DNA of 64,000 nt from Alphaproteobacteria bacterium (GCA_015232335.1 JADFZV010000007.1:52107-116106); one strand, 5' to 3'. Counted from the stretch's first letter, positions 1-11,081 are shown. Notes: generated by a model not told the origin, from the letters alone. Numbers and translations: made by a program.

Positions 1-1344
1 CACATGCACCACGGCCTCGGGATCATCGCCATTCACATGGAAGATGGGGGCCTGCACCATCTTGGCGACGTCGGTGCAATAGGGGCTGGAGCGCGAGAAG
101 CGCGGGCTGGTGGTAAAGCCGATCTGATTGTTGATGATGATGTGGATGGTGCCGCCGGTCTTGTAGCCGGTGAGCTGCGACAGGGCAAAACATTCGGCCA
201 CCACGCCCTGGCCCGCAAAGGCGGCATCGCCATGCAGCAGCACGGCCATCACTTGGCTGCGCTCGGTATCGCCGCGCTGATCCTGCTTGGCCCTGACTTT
301 TCCCAGCACCACAGGATCGACGATTTCCAGATGCGAGGGATTGGGGGTCAGCGACAGGTGCACGGCCTGTCCGTCGAAATCGCGGTCCGCCGAGGTGCCC
401 AGATGGTATTTTACGTCGCCCGACCCTTGAACATTCTCGGTATGCGAGGGATTGCCCTGGAATTCCGAGAAGATGGCGCGGTAAGGCTTGTGCAGAATAT
501 TGGCCAGCACGTTCAGTCGCCCGCGATGCGCCATGCCGAAGATGATTTCCTTCAAGCCCATCTGGCTGCCGCGCTTGATGATCTGTTCGATGGCGGGAAT
601 GACCGTTTCGCCGCCCTCAAGACCGAAGCGCTTGGTGCCGGTATATTTGACCTGAAGAAATTTCTCGAAGCCCTCGGCCTCGGTCAGCCGTTCGAGAATC
701 GCGCGCTTGCCCATTTCGGTGAACTGGGTCTGATTGCGGATGCTTTCGATGCGCTTTTGAATCCAGGCCTTCTGGTCGGGGTCCTGGATATGCATGAACT
801 CGACGCCGATCGAGCCGCAATAGGTCTCGTTCAGAACCTGCATGATCTGACTGAGCGTGGCCGTTTCCAGCCCCAGCACATAGTCAAGAAAAATGGGGCG
901 GTCGAGATCGGCCTCAGTAAATCCGTAGGTGCGCCAGTCCAGTTCGGGATGCGCCCCGGGCTCGACCAGCTTCAAGGGATCGAGATCGGCCTTCAGATGC
1001 CCGCGCACACGATAAGAGCGGATCAGCATCAGGGCGCGGATGGAATCGAGCGTGGCGGCCCGCACCTGTTCGGGCGAGGCGCCGCCGGAAACGGCGACCT
1101 TGCCATCCTTGCCTTTGGCGGGCGCTGGCGGCTTGGCGTCGGGATCGATCGCCCCTACCACCTTGGCATCCGAGGGGCGCCAACTGGCACCTTGCAATTC
1201 CTTGGTGACGTTGGGGGCGTCGTCGGCCAGTTCGCTGAAAAAAGCTGCCCAGCCCGGATCGACCAGGGTGGGATTGGCGGCCCAGATTGCATGCATCTGG
1301 GCTAGAAAAACGGCGTTGGCGCCGTTAAGGACGGTGGGGTCCAC
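1..1344 (-). CDS. sucA: 2-oxoglutarate dehydrogenase E1 component (partial, runs off the window start)
   Basis: Minus-strand translation contains RSYRVRGHLKADLDPLKL...HPELDWRTYGFTEADLDRPIF and SIGVEFMHIQDPDQKAWIQ, typical of E1o; upstream of sucD/sucC/mdh. Start approximate (GTG at 1344 or nearby). Confidence 0.93.
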   Translation of the reverse strand, partial: MDPTVLNGANAVFLAQMHAIWAANPTLVDPGWAAFFSELADDAPNVTKELQGASWRPSDAKVVGAIDPDAKPPAPAKGKDGKVAVSGGASPEQVRAATLDSIRALMLIRSYRVRGHLKADLDPLKLVEPGAHPELDWRTYGFTEADLDRPIFLDYVLGLETATLSQIMQVLNETYCGSIGVEFMHIQDPDQKAWIQKRIESIRNQTQFTEMGKRAILERLTEAEGFEKFLQVKYTGTKRFGLEGGETVIPAIEQIIKRGSQMGLKEIIFGMAHRGRLNVLANILHKPYRAIFSEFQGNPSHTENVQGSGDVKYHLGTSADRDFDGQAVHLSLTPNPSHLEIVDPVVLGKVRAKQDQRGDTERSQVMAVLLHGDAAFAGQGVVAECFALSQLTGYKTGGTIHIIINNQIGFTTSPRFSRSSPYCTDVAKMVQAPIFHVNGDDPEAVVHV

Positions 1345-1371
1345 GACCTTGTGCGTCTCCGTTAAATTGCC

Positions 1372-1408
1372 GCCGGAGGGAAAGACGTTTCCCAACTTCC
1401 CCTCCGGC
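1372..1408 (-). terminator. intercistronic stem-loop between sucD and sucA
   Basis: GCCGGAGGG...CCCTCCGGC inverted repeat with short loop; no strong U-tract, so may be a processing/attenuation hairpin. Confidence 0.5.
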
Positions 1409-1425
1409 TATTTGGAATGCCAGCC

Positions 1426-2301
1426 TTAGCCTTTCAAGACCTTGACCATGGTGCTGCCCAGCGCCGACGGCGAATCCGCCACGGCGATGCCTGCCGAACG
1501 CATGGCTTCCATCTTATCGCCCGCCGTTCCCTTGCCGCCCGAAATGATGGCACCAGCATGGCCCATGCGACGGCCCGGAGGGGCGGTAACGCCTGCGATG
1601 AATCCCACGACGGGCTTCTTCACCTTCGAACGCTTCAGGAATTCTGCGGCCTCTTCCTCGGCCGACCCGCCGATCTCGCCGATCATGATGATCGATTCGG
1701 TTTCAGGATCGCCCAGGAACAGGTCCAGACAGTCGATAAAGTTGGTGCCATTAACGGGATCGCCGCCGATGCCGATGCAGGTGCTTTGTCCCAGCCCCGC
1801 CGCCGTGGTCTGCGCCACGGCCTCATAGGTCAGCGTACCCGAGCGCGAGACGATGCCCACCTTGCCCTTCTGATGGATATGGCCGGGCATGATGCCGATC
1901 TTGCAAGCACCCGGGGTGATTACGCCCGGGCAGTTGGGCCCGATCAGACGCGTCTTCGATCCGGCCAGTGCGCGCTTGACGCGCACCATGTCCAGCACAG
2001 GAATGCCCTCGGTGATGCAGACCGCCAATTCGATTCCGGCATCCATCGCTTCCAGAATGGCGTCAGCGGCGAAGGGCGGCGGCACATAGATGGCGGAAGC
2101 CGTGGCCCCCGTTGCCGCCACGGCGTCGGCCACCGTGTTGAAGACGGGCAGGTCCAGATGCTTGGTGCCGCCTTTGCCGGGTGTCACACCGCCCACCATC
2201 TTGGTGCCATAGGCGATGGCCTGCTCGGAATGAAAGGTGCCCTGGGCGCCGGTAAAGCCCTGGCAGATCACCTTGGTTTGCGCATTAACGAGAACGGCCA
2301 T
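1426..2301 (-). CDS. sucD: succinate--CoA ligase subunit alpha
   Basis: [59 protein letters not shown]. Confidence 0.98.
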   Translation of the reverse strand: MAVLVNAQTKVICQGFTGAQGTFHSEQAIAYGTKMVGGVTPGKGGTKHLDLPVFNTVADAVAATGATASAIYVPPPFAADAILEAMDAGIELAVCITEGIPVLDMVRVKRALAGSKTRLIGPNCPGVITPGACKIGIMPGHIHQKGKVGIVSRSGTLTYEAVAQTTAAGLGQSTCIGIGGDPVNGTNFIDCLDLFLGDPETESIIMIGEIGGSAEEEAAEFLKRSKVKKPVVGFIAGVTAPPGRRMGHAGAIISGGKGTAGDKMEAMRSAGIAVADSPSALGSTMVKVLKG

Positions 2302-3498
2302 TTACTTTGCCTCCTTGACGGCCTTGACCACCTTTTCGGCGGCATCGGCAAGATTGTCGGCAGAAACGATGGGCAATCCCGACTGAGCCAGGATTTTCTT
2401 GCCCAAAGCGACGTTGGTGCCTTCAAGACGCACCACCAGGGGCACGTTCAGGCTGACTTCGCGGGCTGCCGCCACCACGCCCTCGGCGATGACGTCGCAG
2501 CGCATGATGCCACCGAAGATATTGACCAGAATCCCTTCGACATTCTTGTCGGAGAGGATGATCTTGAAGGCGGTGGTCACGCGTTCCTTGGTGGCGCCGC
2601 CGCCGACATCCAGGAAGTTGGCCGGTTCGCCGCCATAAAGCTTGATGATGTCCATGGTGGCCATGGCCAGACCAGCCCCGTTGACCATGCAGCCGATGCT
2701 GCCATCCAGCTTGATATAGTTGAGCGAATGGCGCCCGGCTTCCAGTTCGGCGGGGTCTTCTTCGCTTTCGTCGCGCATTTCCTCAATCGCCTTCTGGCGG
2801 TAAAGCGCGTTGTCGTCGAAGTTCATCTTGGCATCAAGTGCTATCACCTCGCCCGCCCCGGTCACCACCAGCGGATTGATCTCGACCACCGAAGCGTCGA
2901 GACTGAGAAACGCCTCGTACATGGCGGCCACGAACTTGGTGAAGGCCCCAACCTGCTTGCCTTCAAGGCCAAGCCCGAAGGCCAGCTTGCGGCAGTGATA
3001 ACCCTGGATTCCTTCGACCGGATCGATGGCCTGTTTCAGAATCTTTTCCGGCGAATGGGCCGCAACTTCCTCGATCTCCATGCCGCCCTCTGTCGAGGCC
3101 ATGATGGTGACCTGCGAGGAGGCGCGGTCGATCAGCATGCCGAGATAGAGTTCGCGCTTGATGTCGCAGCCAGCTTCGATATAGAGGCGCTTGACCTCTT
3201 TGCCCGAAGGCCCGGTCTGCTTGGTGACCAGCACGCCGCTCAACATTTCGTTGGCATGGCTTTTCACCTCGGCCACCGACTTGGCCAGGCGCACACCACC
3301 ACCGGAATTTTCCAGGCCCTTGAATTTGCCCTTGCCGCGCCCGCCCGCATGGATCTGGCTTTTCACCACATAGACCGGGCCGGGCAAGGTCTTGGCCACC
3401 TCTTCCGCCTCGGCCGCCGTATAGGCCACGCCGCCTTGCAGGACTGCCACGCCATACTTGGCCAAGAGCTGCTTGGCCTGATACTCATGGATATTCAT
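2302..3498 (-). CDS. sucC: succinate--CoA ligase subunit beta
   Basis: [17 protein letters not shown]...[12 protein letters not shown]...FLDVGGGA. Confidence 0.98.
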   Translation of the reverse strand: MNIHEYQAKQLLAKYGVAVLQGGVAYTAAEAEEVAKTLPGPVYVVKSQIHAGGRGKGKFKGLENSGGGVRLAKSVAEVKSHANEMLSGVLVTKQTGPSGKEVKRLYIEAGCDIKRELYLGMLIDRASSQVTIMASTEGGMEIEEVAAHSPEKILKQAIDPVEGIQGYHCRKLAFGLGLEGKQVGAFTKFVAAMYEAFLSLDASVVEINPLVVTGAGEVIALDAKMNFDDNALYRQKAIEEMRDESEEDPAELEAGRHSLNYIKLDGSIGCMVNGAGLAMATMDIIKLYGGEPANFLDVGGGATKERVTTAFKIILSDKNVEGILVNIFGGIMRCDVIAEGVVAAAREVSLNVPLVVRLEGTNVALGKKILAQSGLPIVSADNLADAAEKVVKAVKEAK

Positions 3499-3523
3499 GT
3501 TTGAACGTCTCCCTTGAACCTTC

Positions 3524-4489
<966 letters not shown>

Positions 4490-4657
4490 CTAAGAACCTC
4501 AACGCTCTCTTGTTTCGGAAGGGCAAGAATGCCTGTGCATAGTCAAGTCCGTTACCCCACTTATGGGTGGTGACTTACTACCTTTTTTCCCCACCCGGCG
4601 CAAGAGGGTGATGGCGTCGGATGGACAAACGCCCCCAAACCGTGCGAAATCGACCCT

Positions 4658-5884
4658 ATGCGCGTTTTTTCTCTGCATTTCTTACGCTTTGTAAAGCCCT
4701 TGCTGGCGCTCGCGGCCCTCCTGGGTGCGCCCAATGCAGTGGCTGCCGAACTCTTGAGGCTCGGCTTCGTCTCTTCCCAATCTGGCAACGCGGCCCACCG
4801 TTCCGAAGATTTTACCGAGGGGTTCAGGCTGGGGCTTAAAAATCTGGGGGGGCGCTTGGGAGGGGCTGAGGTCGACCTGTCCCAGTCGGACGATCAGAGC
4901 GACCCTGAAAAGTCTGCGGCGGCGGCAAGGAAGTTGATCGAGCGCGAGCGTGTCCACCTGATCAGTGGGCCCACAAGTCCGGAAACGAGCCTGGCTGTCG
5001 CTGAGGCTGTCAAGGGAGATGGACCGATTTTCATAAGCCCTGCCTATGGGCCGCTTCAGTTCGCCGGTGCAAACTGCCGCATGGGCTTTTTTTCGCTTGT
5101 TCCCTCGGAAGAAGTCTTCGCAGAAGCCTCGGCCCATGCTTTCGGCGGTGAGAACATCCGTCCGGTTGCGGCCCTGGTGCCCCAGCAGTCGGATACCTTG
5201 CGAAAATTTGCCGACCTCACGAAATCCTTTTTGCCAGAACTGGCCCTTTACGAGGCGGAAGCGGGCCAGTTGGTCTTTGATGTCTTCTTGAGCAAGCTAA
5301 AGTCAGAGAAAGTGCAAGGCATTGCCGTTTATCTAGGTGGAGGGACAGCCGTCGGTTTTCTGCGCCAACTGCACCGCTGGGAGATGAAAGACGGCAAGAT
5401 GCTGTTCGCCACCTGGCCGCTGCTTGAACCGTTTCACTTCTCTGCGCTGGGCGAGGCGGGCGTTGGCGTCAGGGCTTTCTCACCCTGGGCGGAAGACCCC
5501 GACAATCTTGTCAGCAAGAAATTCATGGTCGACTTTGAAGACGAGTTCCGCCGTCCTCCCTCAAGCTTTGCCGCCCTGGGCTATGATCTGGCTTTGCTGC
5601 TTGATCAGGCGATTCGCCAGCAAGGCGGGCGCGTGGGCGATCGAACCCAGCTTGCCCGCTCCATCGCCGCCGTTCAGTTGGCCAGCACCCGGGGGCCGCT
5701 TCGTTTTTCCAATAATCATTTCGCCGTCACGCCGCTTTTTCTGCGCGAGGGTGGGCGCGATGCCAAAGGACGCCTGACGGCAGGACGCAAGGCTTCGATA
5801 ACAGCACCCCAGGACCGCCATGCGCATGCCTGCCCCATCGCGGCCCCCGAACCACCCCCGGCTGAACCTACCAAAAAGCGTTAG
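4658..5884 (+). CDS. periplasmic ABC-type substrate-binding protein (branched-chain amino acid type), no permease genes adjacent on this strand
   Basis: N-terminal signal peptide then LLRLGFVSSQSGNAAHRSEDFTEGFRLGLKNLGGRLGG; type I periplasmic binding fold pattern. Stop codon TAG lies in the terminus of the 5882-6150 repeat. Confidence 0.75.
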   Translation: MRVFSLHFLRFVKPLLALAALLGAPNAVAAELLRLGFVSSQSGNAAHRSEDFTEGFRLGLKNLGGRLGGAEVDLSQSDDQSDPEKSAAAARKLIERERVHLISGPTSPETSLAVAEAVKGDGPIFISPAYGPLQFAGANCRMGFFSLVPSEEVFAEASAHAFGGENIRPVAALVPQQSDTLRKFADLTKSFLPELALYEAEAGQLVFDVFLSKLKSEKVQGIAVYLGGGTAVGFLRQLHRWEMKDGKMLFATWPLLEPFHFSALGEAGVGVRAFSPWAEDPDNLVSKKFMVDFEDEFRRPPSSFAALGYDLALLLDQAIRQQGGRVGDRTQLARSIAAVQLASTRGPLRFSNNHFAVTPLFLREGGRDAKGRLTAGRKASITAPQDRHAHACPIAAPEPPPAEPTKKR

Positions 5885-6150
5885 AGCATATTCCGACCAT
5901 ATGCGATCACTGCGCCGGAGCGATTTTGGGTCGTGGGCAGAAGAAAGGCGCAGGCCGTAGCGGGACTACGGACAAGCCTTTCGACGCCCCCACGCCCCAA
6001 AAGCGCCCGGCCCAAAGGGTTTCAATCTGGCGGGCAATCGCTGCGTTGCGCGGCTTACCCGATGCCCCACATCGAGCTACGCCGCGCGCCTGGCGAATTG
6101 CCTCGCCAGATTGAAACGCAGTCGACCGTATATGGTCGGAATATGCTCTA
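5882..6150. mobile_element. MITE-like element with perfect 20-bp terminal inverted repeats and two internal hairpin arms
   Basis: TAGAGCATATTCCGACCATA (5882-5901) is the exact reverse complement of 6131-6150; internal arms about 5914-6013 and 6020-6116; no coding capacity; terminal TA suits a TA target duplication. Confidence 0.8.
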
Positions 6151-7074
6151 GATTCCCCCGAAGCGTCCGAAAAAGCCGGGATCAAGCGGCGGCAGCGGTC
6201 CGTCTGCCGTCGACAGGGCCACCATCAAATGGCCCTCCGCCTTTTCATGAACCTTGATATAGAGATCGCGGCACTGGCGCCTAGCCTCGGTGCCCACCCA
6301 ATTCTCTGGCAATAGGTCTGCGGGCAGCAAGGGGTCGCGCAGCAGCACACGGCGAAAATCATGTAGCATCAGGATGCGCAGTCTGAAGGCCGTTTCGCCA
6401 TCCAGTTCTTCACCTAAAGACAAGCGGTCCAGGATTGGCTTGAAACGCTCAAGGAATCCCCGGTATCCGTGCGCAAGCCCTTCCAGATCCCAGCTTTCGC
6501 GCACCAGCGTCTTCAAGGCCTGGCCCACCAGAGGACGCACATGGCGCGACTTCATGACGACGACGCGCTCCATCATGCCCAGTTCATCCAAGGTGGCGGC
6601 CAGTTCGGCGCCATCGGCCGTGGGATGTGCCAGCAGATTTGGCCCTATTTGCCCAAAGCCCTGCCAGGTCAATTCGCGCCTCAGCGCGTCGCGTTCCTCC
6701 GACGACACGCCGGAGGCAAGGATCATGACAAGATGCCAATCGCCATCCCAGGACCATTCCAAAGGCGCATAGATGCGCCGATAGGCCGCGGCAAAGCGAC
6801 GCCAGCCCGTCTCCGTCAGCCCATAGGTCGAGCGCCGCCCGATCGGCGTTGCCTTCAGCCAGTCATCCTTGATCAGGCGAAAGACCGCAGTTCGAACCAT
6901 GCGTTCGGACAAGCCCAAAGGTTCCAGCAGGCCGATCAGACTGCCCAGCCAAACCGTGCCCCCGTGCGGCCCGATGGCATCGCCGTAAGCGGTCACGATC
7001 AGCGATTTGGCCCTAGGGCGCATCTCGGCCAATAAACGTTCCGTGAGTGTTTTCAGACTGGCCTTTGCCTTCAT
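6148..7074 (-). CDS. PaaX family transcriptional regulator
   Basis: MKAKASLKTLTERLLAEMRPRAKSLIVTAYGDAIGPHGGTVWLGSLIGLLEPLGLSERMVRTAVFRLIKDDWLKATPIGRRSTYGLTETG. The 564-aa ORF 6148..7842 overextends into antisense sequence; start set at 7074. Confidence 0.88.
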   Translation of the reverse strand: MKAKASLKTLTERLLAEMRPRAKSLIVTAYGDAIGPHGGTVWLGSLIGLLEPLGLSERMVRTAVFRLIKDDWLKATPIGRRSTYGLTETGWRRFAAAYRRIYAPLEWSWDGDWHLVMILASGVSSEERDALRRELTWQGFGQIGPNLLAHPTADGAELAATLDELGMMERVVVMKSRHVRPLVGQALKTLVRESWDLEGLAHGYRGFLERFKPILDRLSLGEELDGETAFRLRILMLHDFRRVLLRDPLLPADLLPENWVGTEARRQCRDLYIKVHEKAEGHLMVALSTADGPLPPLDPGFFGRFGGI

Positions 7075-7185
7075 GGGTCCCTTCGCCGCGCTCCTTGGCA
7101 AACTCATACGGAGAATCAACCGTTTGACCAACAGGAAATCGCGTTCATAATGCCCCCACTGCCGAGGGTCCGGCAATATGATACA

Positions 7186-7223
7186 CATTTTGCTCGCCAA
7201 CAGCAAAAAATTGCGGCAAAATG
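7186..7223. promoter_or_regulatory. candidate operator palindrome in the PaaX/liv divergent region
   Basis: CATTTTGC (7186-7193) / GCAAAATG (7216-7223) perfect 8-bp inverted repeat. Confidence 0.35.
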
Positions 7224-7273
7224 GTACGACAAAGCCGGAATAAGCGGCATCGACAATGATTTGGGAGGATTGG

Positions 7274-8428
7274 ATGACTACGAAATCCCTGAAGATTCTT
7301 GCTTCGGCTGCTGCCGTGGCGTTCACGGCGACCATCGGCGCGGCACAGGCCGCCGAACCGATCAAGATCGGCGCCTTTCTGTCGGCGACCGGCCCGGCCT
7401 CGTTCCTGGGCGATCCGGAAAAGAAGGTGCTGGAGAAATATGTCGCCGAGTTCAACAAGGCGGGCGGCGTTCTGGGCCGCAAGATCGAACTGACTCTGTA
7501 TGATGACGCCGGTGCCGCCGACAAGGCCTCCAGCTTCGTCAAGCGGCTGATCGAGAACGACAAGGTCGATGTGATCGTCGGCGGTTCGACCACCGGCGCT
7601 ACCATGGCCGCTGTTCCCCTGGTCGAAGCGGCGGGCATTCCTTTCATCTCCCTGGCGGGCGCCGTGGTAATTGTCGAGCCCGTGAAGAAATGGGTCTTCA
7701 AGACGCCCCACACCGACCGCATGGCCGCCGAGAAAATCTTCTCCGACATGAAGAAGAAGGGCATCACCAAATACGCCATGATCTCCGAGAATGCCGGCTT
7801 CGGCAAATCGGGCCATGACGAAACCTTGAAGGTGCAGGCCAATTACGGCATGACCCTGGTGGCCGACGAAACCTATGCCCCCAAGGATCCCGACGTCACG
7901 GCGCAACTGACCAAGATCAAGAACACTGCGGGTGTGCAGGCCGTGATCAATTGGGGCTTCGGTCAAAGCCCGGCGGTGGTGACCAAGAACTATAAGCAGC
8001 TTGGCATTGCAGCCCCTCTCTATCAATCGCACGGCGTCGCCTCGAAGGACTATATCAAGCTGGCCGGAGACGCCGCAGAAGGCGTTCGCCTGCCCGCGGC
8101 CGGTCTGGTCGTTGCCAACCAGTTGGCCAACAGCGACATGCAAAAGGCCGTGGTCGTGAAGTTCCAGAAGGAATATCAGGCCGACTTCAAGGCCGAGGCA
8201 TCGACCTTCGCCGGTCACGCCTATGATGGTTTGCAGATGGCTCTGGCCGCCATTCAGCGCGCCGGTGGGACCGACAAGGCCAAGGTGCGTGATGAGATCG
8301 AGAAGACGCAGGGCTATATCGGCACCGGCGGCACCGTTCATATGAGCCCCACGGATCATATGGGTCTTAATCTCACGGCCTTCCACATGGTGGAAATCAA
8401 GAAGGGCGACTTCGTCCTGAGCGACTAA
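7274..8428 (+). CDS. branched-chain amino acid-type ABC transporter substrate-binding protein
   Basis: MTTKSLKILASAAAVAFTATIGAAQAAEPIKIGAFLSATGPASFLGDPEKK; GGAGG upstream of ATG 7274 (ORF track starts at 7256). Confidence 0.92.
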   Translation: MTTKSLKILASAAAVAFTATIGAAQAAEPIKIGAFLSATGPASFLGDPEKKVLEKYVAEFNKAGGVLGRKIELTLYDDAGAADKASSFVKRLIENDKVDVIVGGSTTGATMAAVPLVEAAGIPFISLAGAVVIVEPVKKWVFKTPHTDRMAAEKIFSDMKKKGITKYAMISENAGFGKSGHDETLKVQANYGMTLVADETYAPKDPDVTAQLTKIKNTAGVQAVINWGFGQSPAVVTKNYKQLGIAAPLYQSHGVASKDYIKLAGDAAEGVRLPAAGLVVANQLANSDMQKAVVVKFQKEYQADFKAEASTFAGHAYDGLQMALAAIQRAGGTDKAKVRDEIEKTQGYIGTGGTVHMSPTDHMGLNLTAFHMVEIKKGDFVLSD

Positions 8429-8452
8429 TCCTCTGGCTTGAAGAGTAAAGCC

Positions 8453-8484
8453 GCCCGCCTCGAATTTATGTCCTCGAGGCGGGC
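8453..8484 (+). terminator. intra-operon stem-loop between binding protein and permease genes
   Basis: GCCCGCCTCGA (8453-8463) / TCGAGGCGGGC (8474-8484), perfect 11-bp stem followed by GTTTTCC. Confidence 0.65.
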
Positions 8485-8506
8485 GTTTTCCTCGAAGGGA
8501 TCCGTC

Positions 8507-9382
8507 ATGCTCTCGTCTTTTCTGCAATTCCTGATCTCGGGCGTGACCGTCGGCGCCATCTACGCGCTGTGCGGCCTGGGATTCTCGATCATCTTCAATG
8601 CCAGCCATGTGATCAACTTCGCCCAAGGCGAGTTCATCATGATCGGCGCCATGAGCGCCGTCTGGCTGGCCGATGCGGGCGTTCCCCTGCCGCTTGCCGT
8701 CATCCTGGCCATTCTGGTCACCATGGCGGTCGGCGTGCTTTTGGAAAAACTAGCCGTCGAGCCTGCACGCAAGGCTTCCGTCACCACGCTGATCATCATT
8801 ACCATCGGCGCCTCGATCTTCCTGCGCGGATTGGCCCAGGAAGTGTGGGACAAGAATTTTCACAAGCTGGAATCCTTTAGCGGAGAAACGCCGATCAACC
8901 TTCTGGGCGCCGTCCTGATGCCCCAAACGATTTGGGTGCTGGGCACCGCCGTCATCGTCATTCTGCTTCTGGCCTGGTTCTTCAACCGCACGCTGGAAGG
9001 CAAGGCCATGCTGGCCACCTCGTTCAATCCTCTGGCGGCCCAACTGATGGGGATCAACACCAAGCGCGTTCTTCTGATCAGCTTCGGTCTTTCGGCGGGT
9101 CTTGGCGCCGTGGGCGGCATCGTGATCACGCCCATCACCTTTACCGCTTACGATAACGGCATCATGCTGGGCCTCAAGGGCTTTTCGGCCGCTGTTCTGG
9201 GCGGGCTGGGCAATGGGGCAGGCGCCGTCGCGGGTGGCCTTATTGTCGGCATCGCCGAGGCCATGGCGGCCGGGTATCTGTCCAGCGCCTACAAGGACGC
9301 CGTGGCCTTCATCATCATTCTGGCCGTTCTGGTCTTCATGCCCAACGGCCTGTTCGGCCGCAAGGGAACGGAGCGCGTGTGA
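8507..9382 (+). CDS. livH: branched-chain amino acid-type ABC transporter permease (LivH family)
   Basis: MLSSFLQFLISGVTVGAIYALCGLGFSIIFNASHVINFAQGEFIMIGA. Confidence 0.93.
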   Translation: MLSSFLQFLISGVTVGAIYALCGLGFSIIFNASHVINFAQGEFIMIGAMSAVWLADAGVPLPLAVILAILVTMAVGVLLEKLAVEPARKASVTTLIIITIGASIFLRGLAQEVWDKNFHKLESFSGETPINLLGAVLMPQTIWVLGTAVIVILLLAWFFNRTLEGKAMLATSFNPLAAQLMGINTKRVLLISFGLSAGLGAVGGIVITPITFTAYDNGIMLGLKGFSAAVLGGLGNGAGAVAGGLIVGIAEAMAAGYLSSAYKDAVAFIIILAVLVFMPNGLFGRKGTERV

Positions 9383-10320
9383 TGGCTAGCACGTCGCGTT
9401 GGGCAGGCCTGGGGGCTTTGGCCGTCTTTCTGGCCGTTCTACCGCAGGTTTTGCCCAACAACTATTATGTCGATGTCGCCGTGCTGGCCGGATTCAACGC
9501 CATTGTCTGCGTTGGCCTTAATCTTCTGATCGGCTATGCCGGACAGATCAGCCTGGGCCATGCCGGTTTCTTTGGCCTTGGGGCCTATAGCTCGGCCATC
9601 CTGGTCACCCATTACGGCTGGCCGCCGCTTGCCGCCTTGCTGGCCGGGGCCTTGCTGGTTGGTCTTCTCGCCTTCGCCATCGCAAGGCCCATTCTGAAGC
9701 TGAAGGGCCATTATCTAGCCATGGCCACCCTGGGCATCGGCATCATCATCTCAATCGTCCTTAATACCGAAGCACAGATCACCGGCGGCCCCGACGGCAT
9801 CGCTGCCGGAAATTTCAGCCTGGGAGGCTTTGAACTTAAGGGAGAACGCGCCTGGTACTGGGTGATCGCAGGCCTGCTGCTGGTCACGGTCTGGCTGGCC
9901 ACCAATCTGGTCGATTCGCCGGTAGGCCGGGCACTTCGCGCCCTGCACGGATCGGAAGTAGGCGCCGAAGTGGTGGGCGTCGATACGACGCGCTACAAGG
10001 TGCTGGTTTTCGTCGTCTCGGCCGTTATCGCCAGCATCGCAGGCAGCCTGTTTGCCCATTACACCTCGCAACTGACGCCGACCAAGGCCGATTTCTTCAA
10101 ATCGATTGAACTGGTGACCATGGTCGTCTTCGGCGGCATGGCCTCGACCTTCGGCGCCCTGGTGGGGGCGGCTTTCCTGACCATGCTGCCCCAGGTACTG
10201 ACTGTCTTCGAGGATTACGAACCGATCATTCTGGGCGGAATCATGATGGGCACAATGATCTTCATGCCCAGAGGACTGGTGCCCACGATCAGCGCCTTTT
10301 TAACCCGGAGGCGACCGTGA
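9379..10320 (+). CDS. livM: branched-chain amino acid-type ABC transporter permease (LivM family)
   Basis: GLNLLIGYAGQISLGHAGFFGLGAYSSAIL; overlaps livH by 4 nt. Confidence 0.93.
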   Translation: MMASTSRWAGLGALAVFLAVLPQVLPNNYYVDVAVLAGFNAIVCVGLNLLIGYAGQISLGHAGFFGLGAYSSAILVTHYGWPPLAALLAGALLVGLLAFAIARPILKLKGHYLAMATLGIGIIISIVLNTEAQITGGPDGIAAGNFSLGGFELKGERAWYWVIAGLLLVTVWLATNLVDSPVGRALRALHGSEVGAEVVGVDTTRYKVLVFVVSAVIASIAGSLFAHYTSQLTPTKADFFKSIELVTMVVFGGMASTFGALVGAAFLTMLPQVLTVFEDYEPIILGGIMMGTMIFMPRGLVPTISAFLTRRRP

Positions 10321-11081
10321 CATTGCTCTCGGTCGAAAAGCTGGGCAAGGAGTTCGGCGGCGTGCATGCCGTGTCCGACCTCTCCTTCACGATCAAGTCC
10401 GGCACCATTCATTCAATTATCGGACCCAACGGAGCGGGCAAGACGACCCTGTTCAATCTGATCACCGGTATTTATACGCCAAGCTCGGGACGTATTCGCT
10501 TCGACGGCAAGGAAATTGCCGGGCGAGCCCCCTTCGAACTGGCGCAATGGGGCATGTCGCGCACCTTCCAGAACCTGCAAATCTTCTTCAATATGTCGGC
10601 CATGGAAAATGTGATGGTCGGCCATCATCTGCACCTTGACCGGCGCTTTCTGCCCTCGCTTTTGCGTCTGCCCGGCATTGCCAGAGGCGATGAGAAGGCC
10701 CGCGAAATCTCTGCCGAGCTGATGCGCTTCGTAGGCCTTGAGGCCTATGTGAAGGCCGATGCGCAATCGATGCCTTACGGCGCCCTGAAGCGCCTGGAAA
10801 TCGCCCGCGCCCTGGCCTCGAAGCCCAAGCTGTTGCTGCTCGACGAACCGGCGGCGGGCCTTAACGCCACGGAAAGCCGCGAGATCGATGAGGTTATCGA
10901 GAAGGTTGCCCAAAGCGGCGTGACCGTCGTCCTGGTCGAACATGACATGAAGATGGTGATGGGCATTTCCGATCATATTCTGGTGCTGGACTATGGCCGC
11001 AAGCTGGCCGAGGGCACACCCGACGAGGTGCGCAACAACCCTGTCGTCGTCGCCGCCTATCTGGGAGGGGGTGTGCCATGA
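10317..11081 (+). CDS. livG: ABC transporter ATP-binding protein (LivG family)
   Basis: Walker A GPNGAGKTTLFN, LLLLDEPAAGLN, MSRTFQNLQIF; overlaps livM. Confidence 0.94.
   Translation: MTLLSVEKLGKEFGGVHAVSDLSFTIKSGTIHSIIGPNGAGKTTLFNLITGIYTPSSGRIRFDGKEIAGRAPFELAQWGMSRTFQNLQIFFNMSAMENVMVGHHLHLDRRFLPSLLRLPGIARGDEKAREISAELMRFVGLEAYVKADAQSMPYGALKRLEIARALASKPKLLLLDEPAAGLNATESREIDEVIEKVAQSGVTVVLVEHDMKMVMGISDHILVLDYGRKLAEGTPDEVRNNPVVVAAYLGGGVP

Noticed and set aside
4-1305. 433-aa plus-strand ORF
   Set aside because: Antisense to sucA, whose minus-strand translation is clearly an E1o protein; high-GC antisense open frame.
1417-3504. 695-aa plus-strand ORF
   Set aside because: Antisense shadow of sucD/sucC; no recognisable motifs, His/Gly/Asp-rich composition typical of reverse-strand reading.
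7145-8626. 493-aa minus-strand ORF and the upstream part of ORF 6148..7842
   Set aside because: Antisense to the binding-protein gene; only the PaaX portion up to 7074 is credible.
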